DNA of 64,000 nt, taken from NCBI GenBank assembly GCA_018398585.1, contig JAGTTD010000002.1, positions 32,728,186 to 32,792,185 of the forward strand, given 5' to 3'. Every line of letters begins with the position of its first letter. The first letter of the stretch is position 1. Under the pieces are notes generated by a model that had not been told where the DNA came from, ran no database searches, and saw only the letters and a list, made by a program, of their open reading frames with translations. Below, one piece after another: positions 1-11,200 of the stretch. The translations under genes and the position numbers were made by a program. This DNA comes from Simmondsia chinensis. Its lineage: Eukaryota; Streptophyta; Magnoliopsida; Caryophyllales; Simmondsiaceae.

Positions 1-279
1 CAAGGGCTCCCGCCTCTAGAGGGTCTAGAAAGCATGCAAACAACAACACGGAAAGGCATAGAGGAACAATAAGCAATAGTATACAATGAGCAGTAAGCAA
101 TAATAGCAATAAGCAACGAAGCAATTGGCATCAAAGCATATAGCACTGCGCAAGCATCAAGCACAAGCGATCAACAACACACCACAAAAACAAGTAGCAA
201 GTATAAGCAAACCAGCATATATATAAGCCTAAGGGAAGTAAGACTAATTTAGTTGTACCTCTCTACTCTAGCCCTAACA
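1..279. other. A-rich flank without a gene
   Basis: A-rich sequence with repeated AATAAGCAA-like words and no convincing reading frame. The first 30 bases (AAGGGCTCCCGC followed by GAGGGTCTAG) resemble the 3' part of the SINE family seen elsewhere in this window, in minus orientation, but too little is present to be sure. The rest may be the 3' tail of the minus-strand LINE remnant that follows. Confidence 0.4.
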
Positions 280-690
280 TGCTATATCGGCTAAATCCAT
301 CTCCTTATTCAGGTTTAGGTGGTTGAGGTCCTATCCAATCGTTTCTATCTAGCTCTTCTTAGGCTTGCTTCTCCCTCTCCTCTGATGCATCGTATAGAGT
401 AGTAAGCATCTCCTGACAGAGGCAATGGTCGGTCTCCGCCTAACATGTCCAAACCATCGTAAATGTTGCTTCCTCAACTTATCTTCTATTGGAGCCATGC
501 CCAATTTACTTCTTTAAAGTCATTTATGATTTTATCTTTTCCTGTGTGTCCACACATTTACTGCAACATTCTCATCTCCGCCACCTTCAACTTCTACCTA
601 TGGTACCGTTTAGTTGGCCAACACTCCGCGCCGTATGACATAGCCGGTCTCACTATTGTAGTCAAAAGCATATTGGTTTGAGACATAGTT
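280..690 (-). pseudogene. LINE reverse-transcriptase C-terminal remnant
   Basis: Read on the minus strand, about 360-500 encodes KLGMAPIEDKLRKQHLRWFG followed by HVRRRP. This is the pattern of the C-terminal end of plant LINE ORF2 (thumb and post-RT region, with the recurring 'LRWFGHVxRR' motif). The upstream part (500-665) still shows traces of 'VAEMRML' and 'HTARSVGQ'-like pieces but with frameshifts. No endonuclease or catalytic YADD part is present, so this is a 5'-truncated or eroded copy and cannot be active. It is old, as several indels break the frame. An open frame on the opposite strand (463-681) is a shadow. Confidence 0.75.
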
Positions 691-747
691 TTGTAAGACA
701 ACTCATCAAGAATGGGATAATCATGGTGGACTTTATGAGAGGGTTCA

Positions 748-965
748 TTTACCAGGCACTAATGCACCGGTTCCCATTAGAACTCCGAAATTAAGCGTGC
801 TTGGGCGAGAGTAGTGGCAAAATGGATGACCTCCTGGGAAGTTCTCACGTTGCCAACCCTATAAGGTTGGGGGTCCTCGAAAACAACATCTCGGCAGGGT
901 TACACCCTGAAGGCGTAAGGCTACATACATCTCCCCCTCCCCTCACACCCCGATGTCGTGCTTGG
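748..965 (+). mobile_element. 5S rRNA-like segment joined to a SINE body
   Basis: Bases 748-858 closely follow plant 5S rRNA from about nucleotide 12 to its 3' end: CACTAATGCACCGG, AACTCCGAAATTAAGCGTGC, TTGGGCGAGAGTAGT and GATGACCTCCTGGGAAG are all visible, so the internal A box, intermediate element and C box are largely kept. Directly after GTTGC the sequence runs into the body shared with the other SINEs here (AAGGTTGGGGGTCCTCG, then TACATACATC and CCCCTCCCCT). It is not a working 5S gene: it lacks the 5' end, has internal changes and has no T-run terminator at the right place. It is either a SINE with a 5S-derived head or a Cassandra-type LTR (which carries 5S sequence) with a SINE joined to it. 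Confidence 0.7.
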
Positions 966-1436
966 TTACCTGTGACAAAGGGAAAAGAAGGTTGAGCTTA
1001 TGTTCTTAATGGACCCGAGGAAATTATTGAATATCATGTTGCAGGGACATGATCAATGAGGTCTACCTATTCCTAAGTGAGTGTGAAGTTTGCCCACTTA
1101 GTTATCATGTGCGCTAATTTTGTGATTTTTAGAAATTAATTTAATAATTTTAGAGGGATGTGTCCCTTGATTAAAAGCATGTGCTTAATGTGTTTAATGA
1201 TCCTAAGAGACACAAAATTTTATATAAAGCCCTTCATTTGATGTATGGAAATAACTTGAACAAATTCATTCTCTCTTTTTCTTAAAAAGTCTTGGTCATC
1301 ATTGTCTCTCTATGCTCTTACTCTCACTTTATTATTGGATTTTATTATATTCCTTAGACTATATCAGTATCCAAAAAATAAATCTTAAGGAAAACAATTC
1401 GCTACGTGCCTTAAACCGGTGGCTGATATTGATACT
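966..1436. other. Intergenic, nothing recognised
   Basis: AT-rich sequence with short open frames only. No similarity to a known family is visible by eye. Confidence 0.5.
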
Positions 1437-1441
1437 TGTTT

Positions 1442-1871
1442 GGATGCAGCAAGTGTATGGGAAAATAGGGGTACGGAAAGATTCAACAGCCTTCCCTTAA
1501 CTGTTATTAATTGACAATAAAAATGAAAGGGGAAAGATAACTCGATTTCTCACAATCGAAGAAACGAGGTACAAGTCGAATTTAAAATTATGAGTAATAG
1601 CTAGCTCATCATACTAATCTTCCTCATTTATATAGAGGAAGCAAGGACCTAAAGATAAGGAAAGAAATAACTGAAAATACGAAAGTCAAATCAAAATTTG
1701 AAATTCGGATTCAAATCGGGATCGGATCTCGTGTGTCATACCTTGAATCTCGCTGCTTGCTATGATTCTCGCCCCGCGTCACGCCCTGTGCCTTGCAACG
1801 ACAAGCCCCTTGGACCCTCTGCTGATGCCCATCCTTTCGTAGCTGCCGCCAAGCGTTGGCGGGCTGCATCA
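1442..1871 (-). mobile_element. Solo LTR of the Ty3 element found at 14246
   Basis: On the minus strand the segment starts TGATGCAGCCC and ends near TTGCTGCATCC, the same terminal inverted pattern as the LTRs at 14246 and 19067. It shares with them the internal order TTTCTTTCCTTAT, CCTCTATATAAA-like TATA region, CTTGTACCTCGTTTC, GTGAGAAA and CCCCTATTTTCCCAT. The length (430 bp) matches the 414-bp LTR. A 5-bp target duplication TGTTT lies at 1437-1441 and 1872-1876. There is no primer-binding site or coding sequence beside it, so it is a solo LTR left by LTR-LTR recombination. Confidence 0.85.
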
Positions 1872-1876
1872 TGTTT

Positions 1877-2262
1877 TCTTATTTCCCTAACGAAATTTGT
1901 GTGTTACTTCATATTGTCCTAACAGAACAGACCCTAGGAATTTCCTTCCTGCATACGCTAAATAATATAGCACTAGGTTCAAACGGTGGTGGTTTAGACG
2001 TTTGATCTAGTGTCCCATCATTTAAGAACGTATATATACATACACTAAAGACTCTTCTTTGCCTATGAACCATTTTTCCACAAAGACAAAGAAAACGAAT
2101 ACCTCACCTATAAAATTAAATATATTGACAGGAATAAGAACATGTACAAGAAATGCTCAAGCCAATGCCACACTCTTTGTTTCCACACTCATTTAACTAT
2201 TACTCCTAACGCAAGCCCAGAGGGAGAAAAATAGCGAAATTGTTAAAAGCTAGCTAGACAAC
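1877..2262. other. 3' flank of the MLO gene
   Basis: No gene is visible. The stretch next to 2262 should hold the 3' untranslated region of the minus-strand MLO transcript. No single polyadenylation signal stands out. Confidence 0.4.
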
Positions 2263-5200
2263 TCATCTTCTTTCCCTCGTATCCTCCGCGGAGGGCAAAA
2301 CGGTCATTTCGTTTTCGGAACCATCATGATCGACCTTAACAATCAAGCTCGTCGTTGCAGCCATCTCCAACGACGATGATGTATCATTTGGTTCATACTC
2401 TGATGGGTCATTGTCCTCGTAGACGAAGGAGCGGGTTGAGTGCCCAGTGGTCTTGAACCGCTGCAGGGTACGACTCGAAGACCGCGAGCTTCCACCGAGC
2501 GTTCGTGTAGATGACTTGGTGGTGGTGTTGTCGGCTTGCTTCTTCTTGACAGCCTTGTGCCATTTCTTGAGAGCTTTGGATGTTTGCTCATCAAATATAG
2601 ACTTCTTCATATGTGAACCCATCTGCCAAGTTCTTACTATCATTAGTTTACTTTTGAATTATCATTTTGATCATCTTCTTATCATATTGTAAAGATCAAA
2701 AGAAGGTCGAAAAATTGGATGTGGCATTTTTTCAATTATACAAATAAGTCAAGTCAGCAAACTTACTTTTCTATTTTCGTCCCTAACTGACAGAAAACTA
2801 ATAAGGGACAGAAACAAGCACAATGGGAATTTGTAGGTGTTAAGCCACATTATGACATTCTTTTTATTCATGTATGCGCATAAAAAGATGAATTAAATTA
2901 TTGAAATTATTGAATTTTTCCCAAAAAATGATGATCCAGTAAATATTTTCTACTTTCGAAACGTTGACAGTCATATCAGGGTAACTGGGATTGTTTGCGG
3001 AATAATTTTTTTTTTTAGGAAAAACAAGTTATATGCAAGATTTTCAAGGTTTTATTACCAAGGCACAAAAATGTAATTGTCAGATGGATAATTGACTTGC
3101 AGTGAATAATAGTCACACATTTTCATAAATTTGCTCTAACAACCACCAACTGTCGCTAAGGCATGGTCTGAGAGGATAAGATGTATGCATTCTATTCCTA
3201 TAGAATGATATCCTGTAGAGAAGATGTTTTCAAAGATCCTCCAACCCTAAAAAGATCCCTACTCCATCAAATGAAACCAAGCATGTCTAATGCAAACGGG
3301 CACTACTCAAGTCAAATAAAGCAGCAATAATAACAAACATGCAAGCCTAGGGGCAATGTCTAATGGAAGCAGCTGAAATTTGCCACAAATATTTTCAACC
3401 GCCACTTTGTTTTATATAAGGTCATCTCTTTAGTTAAGCTTAGGTGGATAAGGTCATGTGTAATCGTCTCCAACAATAAAGTTGCTTTGACATTAACATT
3501 TTGGTCCTATCAATAACATTACCTTACTTTTAATAGAAACTAGCAGCGAATGTGTCGGTGCTATCTTCACAAAAAAAGTAAATTCTATCAAAACATAAAG
3601 TGATTGTTTTATTCCAGAACATAAAATTGAAAATGTTTTATTTATGTGGGATAAAGTGAGTAATAGTAATAACCCATCCTACATAATATTTAATTTTTCC
3701 TACAACAACAACAACAACAAGCCCAGTGTCTCCAAGGGCTCCCGCATAAGCAGGGTCTGGGAGAGGGGTAGATGTATGCAGTCTTCCCCCTTTAGGCGGC
3801 TACCCTGAAGAGAGGCTGTTTCCGAGGACCCCCAACCTGAGAAGTTGGTCCGCAACATAGAGCATATTTAATTTTTCCTGTGATATTAATTTATTTGGTA
3901 CACTCAATTGCGTTAGCATTTACAACTGTTGCATTAGTTAGTGCATATACACTGAGAAAATTTTTTGCATATCAATCATTGTTAAAAATACACAAGCGAG
4001 CAGGGTTAAGCGAAGGTACCTGAGTTACAAGGGCATAAAGTGGGAGCGTGCTGTAACTGCACAGAATCAAAGCAAAGACCCTACAAACCGAAGCATTTCA
4101 TACATAAATTAATCATAGAACAGATGGAAGAATACATGAGTGAAAGGAAAGCAGTGGCAAAAGCCTTTTGATATGCATATCAAGTTTATGAATGCAAGTG
4201 CACATACTAAAAGTGATTCAGAGAGATGAAACTGATCACAAGAGTTTGGCATCTGCAATGTTAATTCTATTACAATTCTCATGGAATTGAAAGTTCACAG
4301 TTTCGATAACTAGAGGAATTAGAAGCTAGGATTGAGATTCCAATAAGAATTCTAGTTGTATCAAGTTTCAGCCTTTCAGATCAATTAGGTTGGGTCATTT
4401 CAGGTTCTAGGTCAACTCGAGTTTGAAGTGAGTCGCATTGGGTCATTTTAGTTTTGTATTGCCTTGGATTCAAGATAATCAAATGGGGTTATTTCTAGCT
4501 TTGAGTCACCTTAGGGCGGATCATTATGGCTTCAGGTCATCTTAGATTTATGTTCAATGAGGTAGGTCCTTTCAGTTTTCGGGTCCCCACTTGGGTCAAG
4601 GAAAGTTCATGCCAAGTCTGAGTTGTTCCTGGTCATTTCATATCATTTCTGGCTTTGGATCATGTGGGTTTTGTTATTTCGTGTTAACTTTGAGTCCGGT
4701 TGTTTCAGGGTTCAAGTGAATTCAGCTTAGGTCAGGCCAATTCATTTCCTGTATGGGTCATCTTAGGTTTAAGGTCAACCGAGGCAAGTCACATCAAGTT
4801 TTGGATGAATAAAGTTACCACGGAATTGCAATTTTTTCCCTACACCCTAAAGAATCGAAATGCATGATTTTTAATTATCACTCAATTCCATTCAATTGCC
4901 AAACAGAAAAATCAGAATTATGAACCTCAATTCCGCGGTCAAACTCAAAATGGAGTCTATAATTTCATGTGCCAAACAAGACCTAACTGCATTGTCATTG
5001 TAGGCACTTAGAAAGGTAGTGCTGGTAACCCCAAAACGAAACTTCAGTACAAAGTCGGGGACACAATGCCCAATTCTTAACAGAAACACAGTACATGATT
5101 GAAATTTGATCCAATGCCTTGTCCACAATTTTTTAAAGCACGTTGAACCGATTTTCATGTTTTAAAGGCAAACACAACTTCGATGATTTCCACCATCTCA

Positions 5201-8200
5201 GACAACTCAACCTTTACAAACCATTTTGAAAACAACAAATAGATACAACTGGAAATCATCGGAATTTTAGCTTTTCATGTTCATGTTTGCGAAAAAATTA
5301 AGTAAATGAGCATTATGCGCTCGTTCTAAATATTTGCCACAAAAAATGACTTACCCCAGTGACATTTTGATCAGTGCAAGTGTCAGATTGTCATGGAAGC
5401 ATGAGCTCAAACCGTATTCGTACTGCACAAAAATATGTTATTGAAAGTCAGATACTTTCTTGGACTGTGAACTGCTGCAAAATGCAGTATGCAAGAGAGA
5501 GAAAATACATTACCCATATCCATAAGAAATATGTGATTTGGAATGCATTCTGCAATCACAAAATGTGAATCAAGTAGTGAGCACCTCATGAATTTAGCGC
5601 AATGATTAAGGGAATTTAAGTTAAACCATTCTGAGAGATGACTAATTGCTTGACAAGAAATGATTTCATTCCAAATAAAGCAAAAATAGAATCCACTGTG
5701 GACAAGATGAGGAAGACACATTTGAAATAGTTAAAAGCAGAAGAAAGTGTGAGATGTGAAAGTGCCAGCTAGCTCAGATGGTGAAGTGTTTGAGAGGTAG
5801 TGCCCAAGACTTGGGATCGAAATCCTGCCTTCATCAATGGTTTAAGGGGTTTACGGAGATCCGGGAAGGGATGCTCCCTGTGCAGTCCATAAACTTCCTT
5901 ACCATATGTTAAAGAAAGTGCAAGATGTGACGAGGGCAATTGAAATAGATCTTGTTTCAGCTGAGCTTAACAAGGATATGATTTATAATATAACGTAGCA
6001 TTATGCTTTGATTCAAGTAGCCAGAAGGGGAAAAGGGGATTGGATAAGGCTGGAATTACCGCCACTTACAGAAGATAAAGGCCACACCAAAATTGAAATA
6101 TCAAAGGCACTTCCTTTTAGACATTCACTAATGCCTTTTCTCCTCTTTGCTTTGGAAAAGAGCACTGGAGGACACAGGGTGAAGCAAGTTTCTAGCTGTC
6201 CTCAGAGCTTCCAGTTTGTATATTTATAGCGAACACTATTGTATTAGAGAGGCATTTTGCAATATATAAAGTCCTGAAGTCTGGAAAAGAATTATGCTGA
6301 GGCCCTAATGATGAAACTGGCATTGTTAATGGGCTAGACTAAAGTTGTTGATGCACTAATGCACGAAAACGTAAGGACATAGACAAATTGAAAGTTCAAT
6401 TTGACAAGTTTATTGTGTTTTTTTTCTGTTTTTCTTATAATTATTTTTTTTTCATTTTTCACCCATGTTCAATCCTCTCATCTTATGCAAGTTTACCATT
6501 TATACAGTAAATAACCTCCCATATCGGCGTCACAGCAACAATATCACCCATCAAGAGAGCATGCCAAAATCACAAGGTTGCCAACCCAAGCCATTCATTC
6601 TCTCAGAATTTTGCAGGTGAACACAGCAAAAGAAAAGGTTAAATTGAGAAGTCCAATGAGTCAAATAATAGGCCGCTACACAACATAATAGTGGTCGCAT
6701 AATGGATCTTGAACTAGCCGTTACACCATCCAATTTCCATGACATGTTTATGCAACGTTCGCCTATAGCATGCTTCCATAAGACCCACAGCCAAAAAGAT
6801 GTGATCATATAAAATGATTTTAGTTTTGCCATCTTATATAACAATTTGATTCCAAGGAAAGGTGACGCAGCACCAAAGAAGAGGTTTAGTACTATAAAAG
6901 ACATAATATTTTATTAGATTTTGTTAGGCTATTTGATAGGATTAGAGTAAAATATATCTTTCAGCCACTAGGATATTTTATTTATCTTTCATTTGATTAA
7001 TAGTATAATTTAGTTGCTTTATTCAGAAGTAGTTTTCTAGTTAATTTCATATTTATCTCTTTAGTTATTCAATAGGGTTTCGCTTTTTCTATAAATATGG
7101 ATTTGTAATTAGTTAGTTTTCAGTTTTGGAAAAATAAAACTGAGCTTTGTTATCAGTTGGACTACTTCTCCACCATTTTAAGATGATGGAGACATTTCCA
7201 CAGGAAAATGAGCTTGATACATCTCCAATGGTTTCTTTGTAGGGTAGCCCTTTGGAGAAGATAAGTAATATACCTGAAACAATGTGAAATGAAGGAGATG
7301 GAGAATTAACTCAGGCCGATTAAACCAAAAGTATCGGTCTGAACCTTGCACGAGTGGAATTCCTTGGACCACTGCATGTCGTTCTGTGATTTCAAGAGCC
7401 ATCTTTGCCAAAATCGCTTGAAGCTTGGTTCCAACAGCTAAGATTATCTACAGAAAAGTTCGTGGTCAGGGAAGTCTATGACGAACAACGACAAAAATGA
7501 AGCGGGAGATTGGTTTCTTACAAGGAGAGGAATTATCGCTGCCCAAAACAGTAAGTGCCATCCTGAAAGAGACTAGAAGTTAGAAAAAATAACCGAAAAT
7601 TTTCGCAATTTGGCCAAAGAGTACAAATAGAAATTTGAATTACCATCAACATTGAGGAGCAAGTAGATCACAAAGGATGCCCATAAGACAGGACTGCAAC
7701 AAAACAGGGCAAACATGTTAATCAGTTCAATCCACACAAGAAATACTAAGGCTTCATTTGGAACTCGGAAAATGATGTGAAAGGAAAACATTTTCCCCTA
7801 TTTGGAATGCAAGGAAAATCAGAAGAAATAAAATTGGATGAAAAACTTAAAAAGTTACAATTGGCTTGAGGAAAATCAATTTCCACTTCAAATGGATTGA
7901 AAAACTGAAGAAAAAATAAATTGCAGTCCAACCGCACTCCAGCCCAGCTCGAGCGTAATGCTCGTTCCAACCCATCATTTTTTGGCCCTTTCATTTGCAG
8001 CCCACATTTTTTTTTTTTTTGGACTTCTCATTCGTAATCTCATATTTTCTTGGAAGCTCACTATTTTCTCTTTGTTTTACCTTGACATCCAAATAACAGA
8101 AAAAAATTCATTTTTCTCTATTTTCCTTCCCTTAACTTTTTGTCCTCTCTTTCCTCCAAATTTTTTTGATTCCAAATGGAGCCTAAATCATATAGGGTTT

Positions 8201-11200
8201 TAAAAAAAAACTCAAGGCATAGGGTGTTGGGGCGTCTAGCATTAATTTTATTTTATTTCAAGTCGTATGATCAAATGGGTTGTAGGGAATTGTTAAAGGG
8301 ATAACTTTACCTGACTCCAACAACCACTTTGAAGTCGTCTTCCAATGACCTTTTGATATACTTCTGAAAGTCAAATGAACTTCCTGGAGCTATATGTGTC
8401 TGGCAAAATAGCACAGAACGGCATACATTGAACATAGAAAAATCAACCAGAATAAGAGAATTAGATGATTCATGTCACTGAAAACTCACTGTTATGAAGC
8501 CATTACGCAGTGTCAAGTAGTCTGCCTTAGTAACGGATCTGAAAAATTGCCGGAAGAAACAACCCTATGAGACATCAAAAATAGAACCGCATCGTTAACA
8601 GCTTAAATGTACAGCAGAGGGTAGCGGGCCAATTGCTGGATGTACTAAACACTATGAAGATTAGTTTGTAACTGAGCAATCTTAGGACCTGTTTGGTCAA
8701 ACTTTGAAAAAAAACTTTTTTTTTTTTTCCCAGAAACAGTTTTCACAGTGACACTTTTGTAAAAATGCTTTCATTTTATATTTTGTTTGAAAATTTTTTA
8801 GTTTTTACTCTTGTTTCTACTTTAAAGAAGAAGCACTATTTTTCTATATTTGCTTAAAAGCAAAAAATAACAGCTTCTATTTCTATTTAAAAGCACTTTT
8901 CTTGACGGACTGAACACCCTCAAGTCCTAGAAAAAGTATTTTCCCTAAAAGAACACTTTTTCTTAGGAGAAAAAAAAAAGGCTCGGTCAAACAGGCCCTT
9001 AGTTGCAAAGATCAAGTTATCGTCTTGTTTTTGGCATCAACATCACTATATTCTTAATGGATCAGAATTTAAGTTAACATGATTTGACTTATATCATCCT
9101 GTCCCAACTGCAGCTAATTTGTCACGTTAAACTCTGTAAAAATGATGACATTCTAGCTAACATGTCCTCAGTCTGTTTTTATCAAATTAATATGTGGACC
9201 TTCTTAGATAATTTCTGACCGGAAACACACAAGCAACCATTATTGTCATTGTAGGTGGAATCAACCAAACCAAGAGAAACCAGCTAAAGTTCTTATTGTT
9301 TGTCATAAATGTGATAAGGAGCAGAATATGGAACAAGCGAGTCATATCACACATTGCGTCACTCTACTACTCATGGATTGAATTCTGGTCCACGTAAATA
9401 TAGAAGATTCTTTGAGCCAAACCATAGTTTTAGTCACTATCACACTTGTGTTGTCATGGTCGCAGAGTAAAATTTTAGTGTCATGGACATGAGAACATTA
9501 ATCTGTTGTTAGCACGGGACTATTGTAATGTAACAGCTAAGCTCATTTTTGTTACATAATGGCCTTTATATGATATGATAGGCATTATTTGATTTCAGTA
9601 AATTCATGAAGTTCGGCCTGGCAATCCCTAGTTTTTGCTCTGTTGTAAACGTAGCTGTGCCACTGAAGATAGAAACATAATATTTCACCAAGCAATGATG
9701 AAAAAGCATCACGGAATCATTGCATCAAAAATAGCATTTTGTCAACCAAAAGCCAGTCTTGAAATGCACTATGCCACGTCCTTACCACATAAAAGAAAAC
9801 AGGGAACCTTGTCCAGAAACTGGTATGTGCTTTGACAAACGACGTCTCATGAGTTAGCCGGAATCTCGAAGAATCTGAACACTCAAAATACATCCAAGTC
9901 AGCACACACATACACACAGACATACATACATCCATATGGGCCATACTATTTCATGATCAAGGGTAAGAACGTATCCTGGCAAGAAATGATATACCTTTAG
10001 ACAACTCATAGTCGAGTGATTCTGTCTCACGCTCCCACGCCTTCCAACCTCGAATCTGCATAAGAAATTTTAAGCCACAAAATTCAGATTTCCACTGTAC
10101 AAAACACTTATAAGGCATTAAGCAAATTTGTCCCTCAAACAATTAAAATGTGACATTGATACAAGACAGAATAGTTCTATTCTACCTTTAATCTTCCAAG
10201 CATCATCGTTATGGCACTGTACAGGACATGAAAGAAAGCCAAGAAAAATATAAGAATGTGTAGCTGATGAGCTCCATCAGTTGATATGAGTGGTTCAAAT
10301 CCCTGGCAAGAGGAAAATAGTGCAATTAACTCACAAAGCACTCATATAATACAAGAATGCCACTTAACTAAGCAAATATTCTTATGCCAATAACGAGGCT
10401 GTACAATTGAACTCAGATAAAAAGGCAGAGAATTGAAATGAGGAAACCAAAGCTGAGAGCCCTACAGGGAAAAAGAACAAAAGGACAAATGGATAGCACA
10501 AAAATGGGAAGTAACACAACATTGCTATTCTACATTAGACCAAAGATTGCTAAATCGATTTGGTGAACTATGAACAAGAGATGCATACAAAGTATAATAA
10601 ACCAGCGAAACAAAGACTTCCATTGTTGGGCAACTTGAGCTATAAATCCTCAAAAGAAAAAACAGAACACAAATATAGCTTTTTCAAAAACAACAGTGAT
10701 AAGTTATGAGATACAGGATGCTTCATAACTCATGATTCACAGTAAGATTAGTTTTTTCCTCCACTTCATTGGATCAGTTAGTTGATGCAGCGCAAAGCAT
10801 AAATGATAAGTTGAGCTTAGGCTACTTAGCATATGCTTACTGAGTTATACATGTTAAATTTCATCAAGCCATTAGGCCCTAACCACTGAATTGGCATACA
10901 TGAGATTTACATATAAACCCAAGTGAGGTTCCATCCTAGAACCAATTGACATTAGATGGAATAGCCCACTAGCCTTATATGTTGATATCTATCTTCTCTC
11001 TCACAACTCCTATATAGGATTCATCTAGACTCACATGTGAAATCCTTAACACTCCCCCTCACATATGAGTCTTCTTCAACCGCACCCCTCACCTTCTCTG
11101 GGCCAATTGGGAATTACATCCAATATTCATCGGAGCAGCCCTTGACACAACAAATTCAAATGCACCACTTGTTTCGAGGACACAGTATGTCAAACAAGAG

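Noticed and set aside
748..858. A functional 5S rRNA gene
   Set aside because: The 5' end is missing, there are internal substitutions, no T-run terminator follows, and the sequence is joined to a SINE body.
1698..1922. 74-codon plus-strand frame as a gene
   Set aside because: It is antisense to the solo LTR at 1442-1871 and has no recognisable domain.
4892..5158. Minus-strand 88-codon frame as a gene
   Set aside because: It lies in MLO intron 13 and shows no domain, start context or repeat similarity.
6551..6904. The 117-codon minus-strand frame as an extra MLO exon
   Set aside because: It has no MLO similarity, lies inside intron 11, and the exons on both sides (7274-7447 and 5514-5549) join in phase without it.
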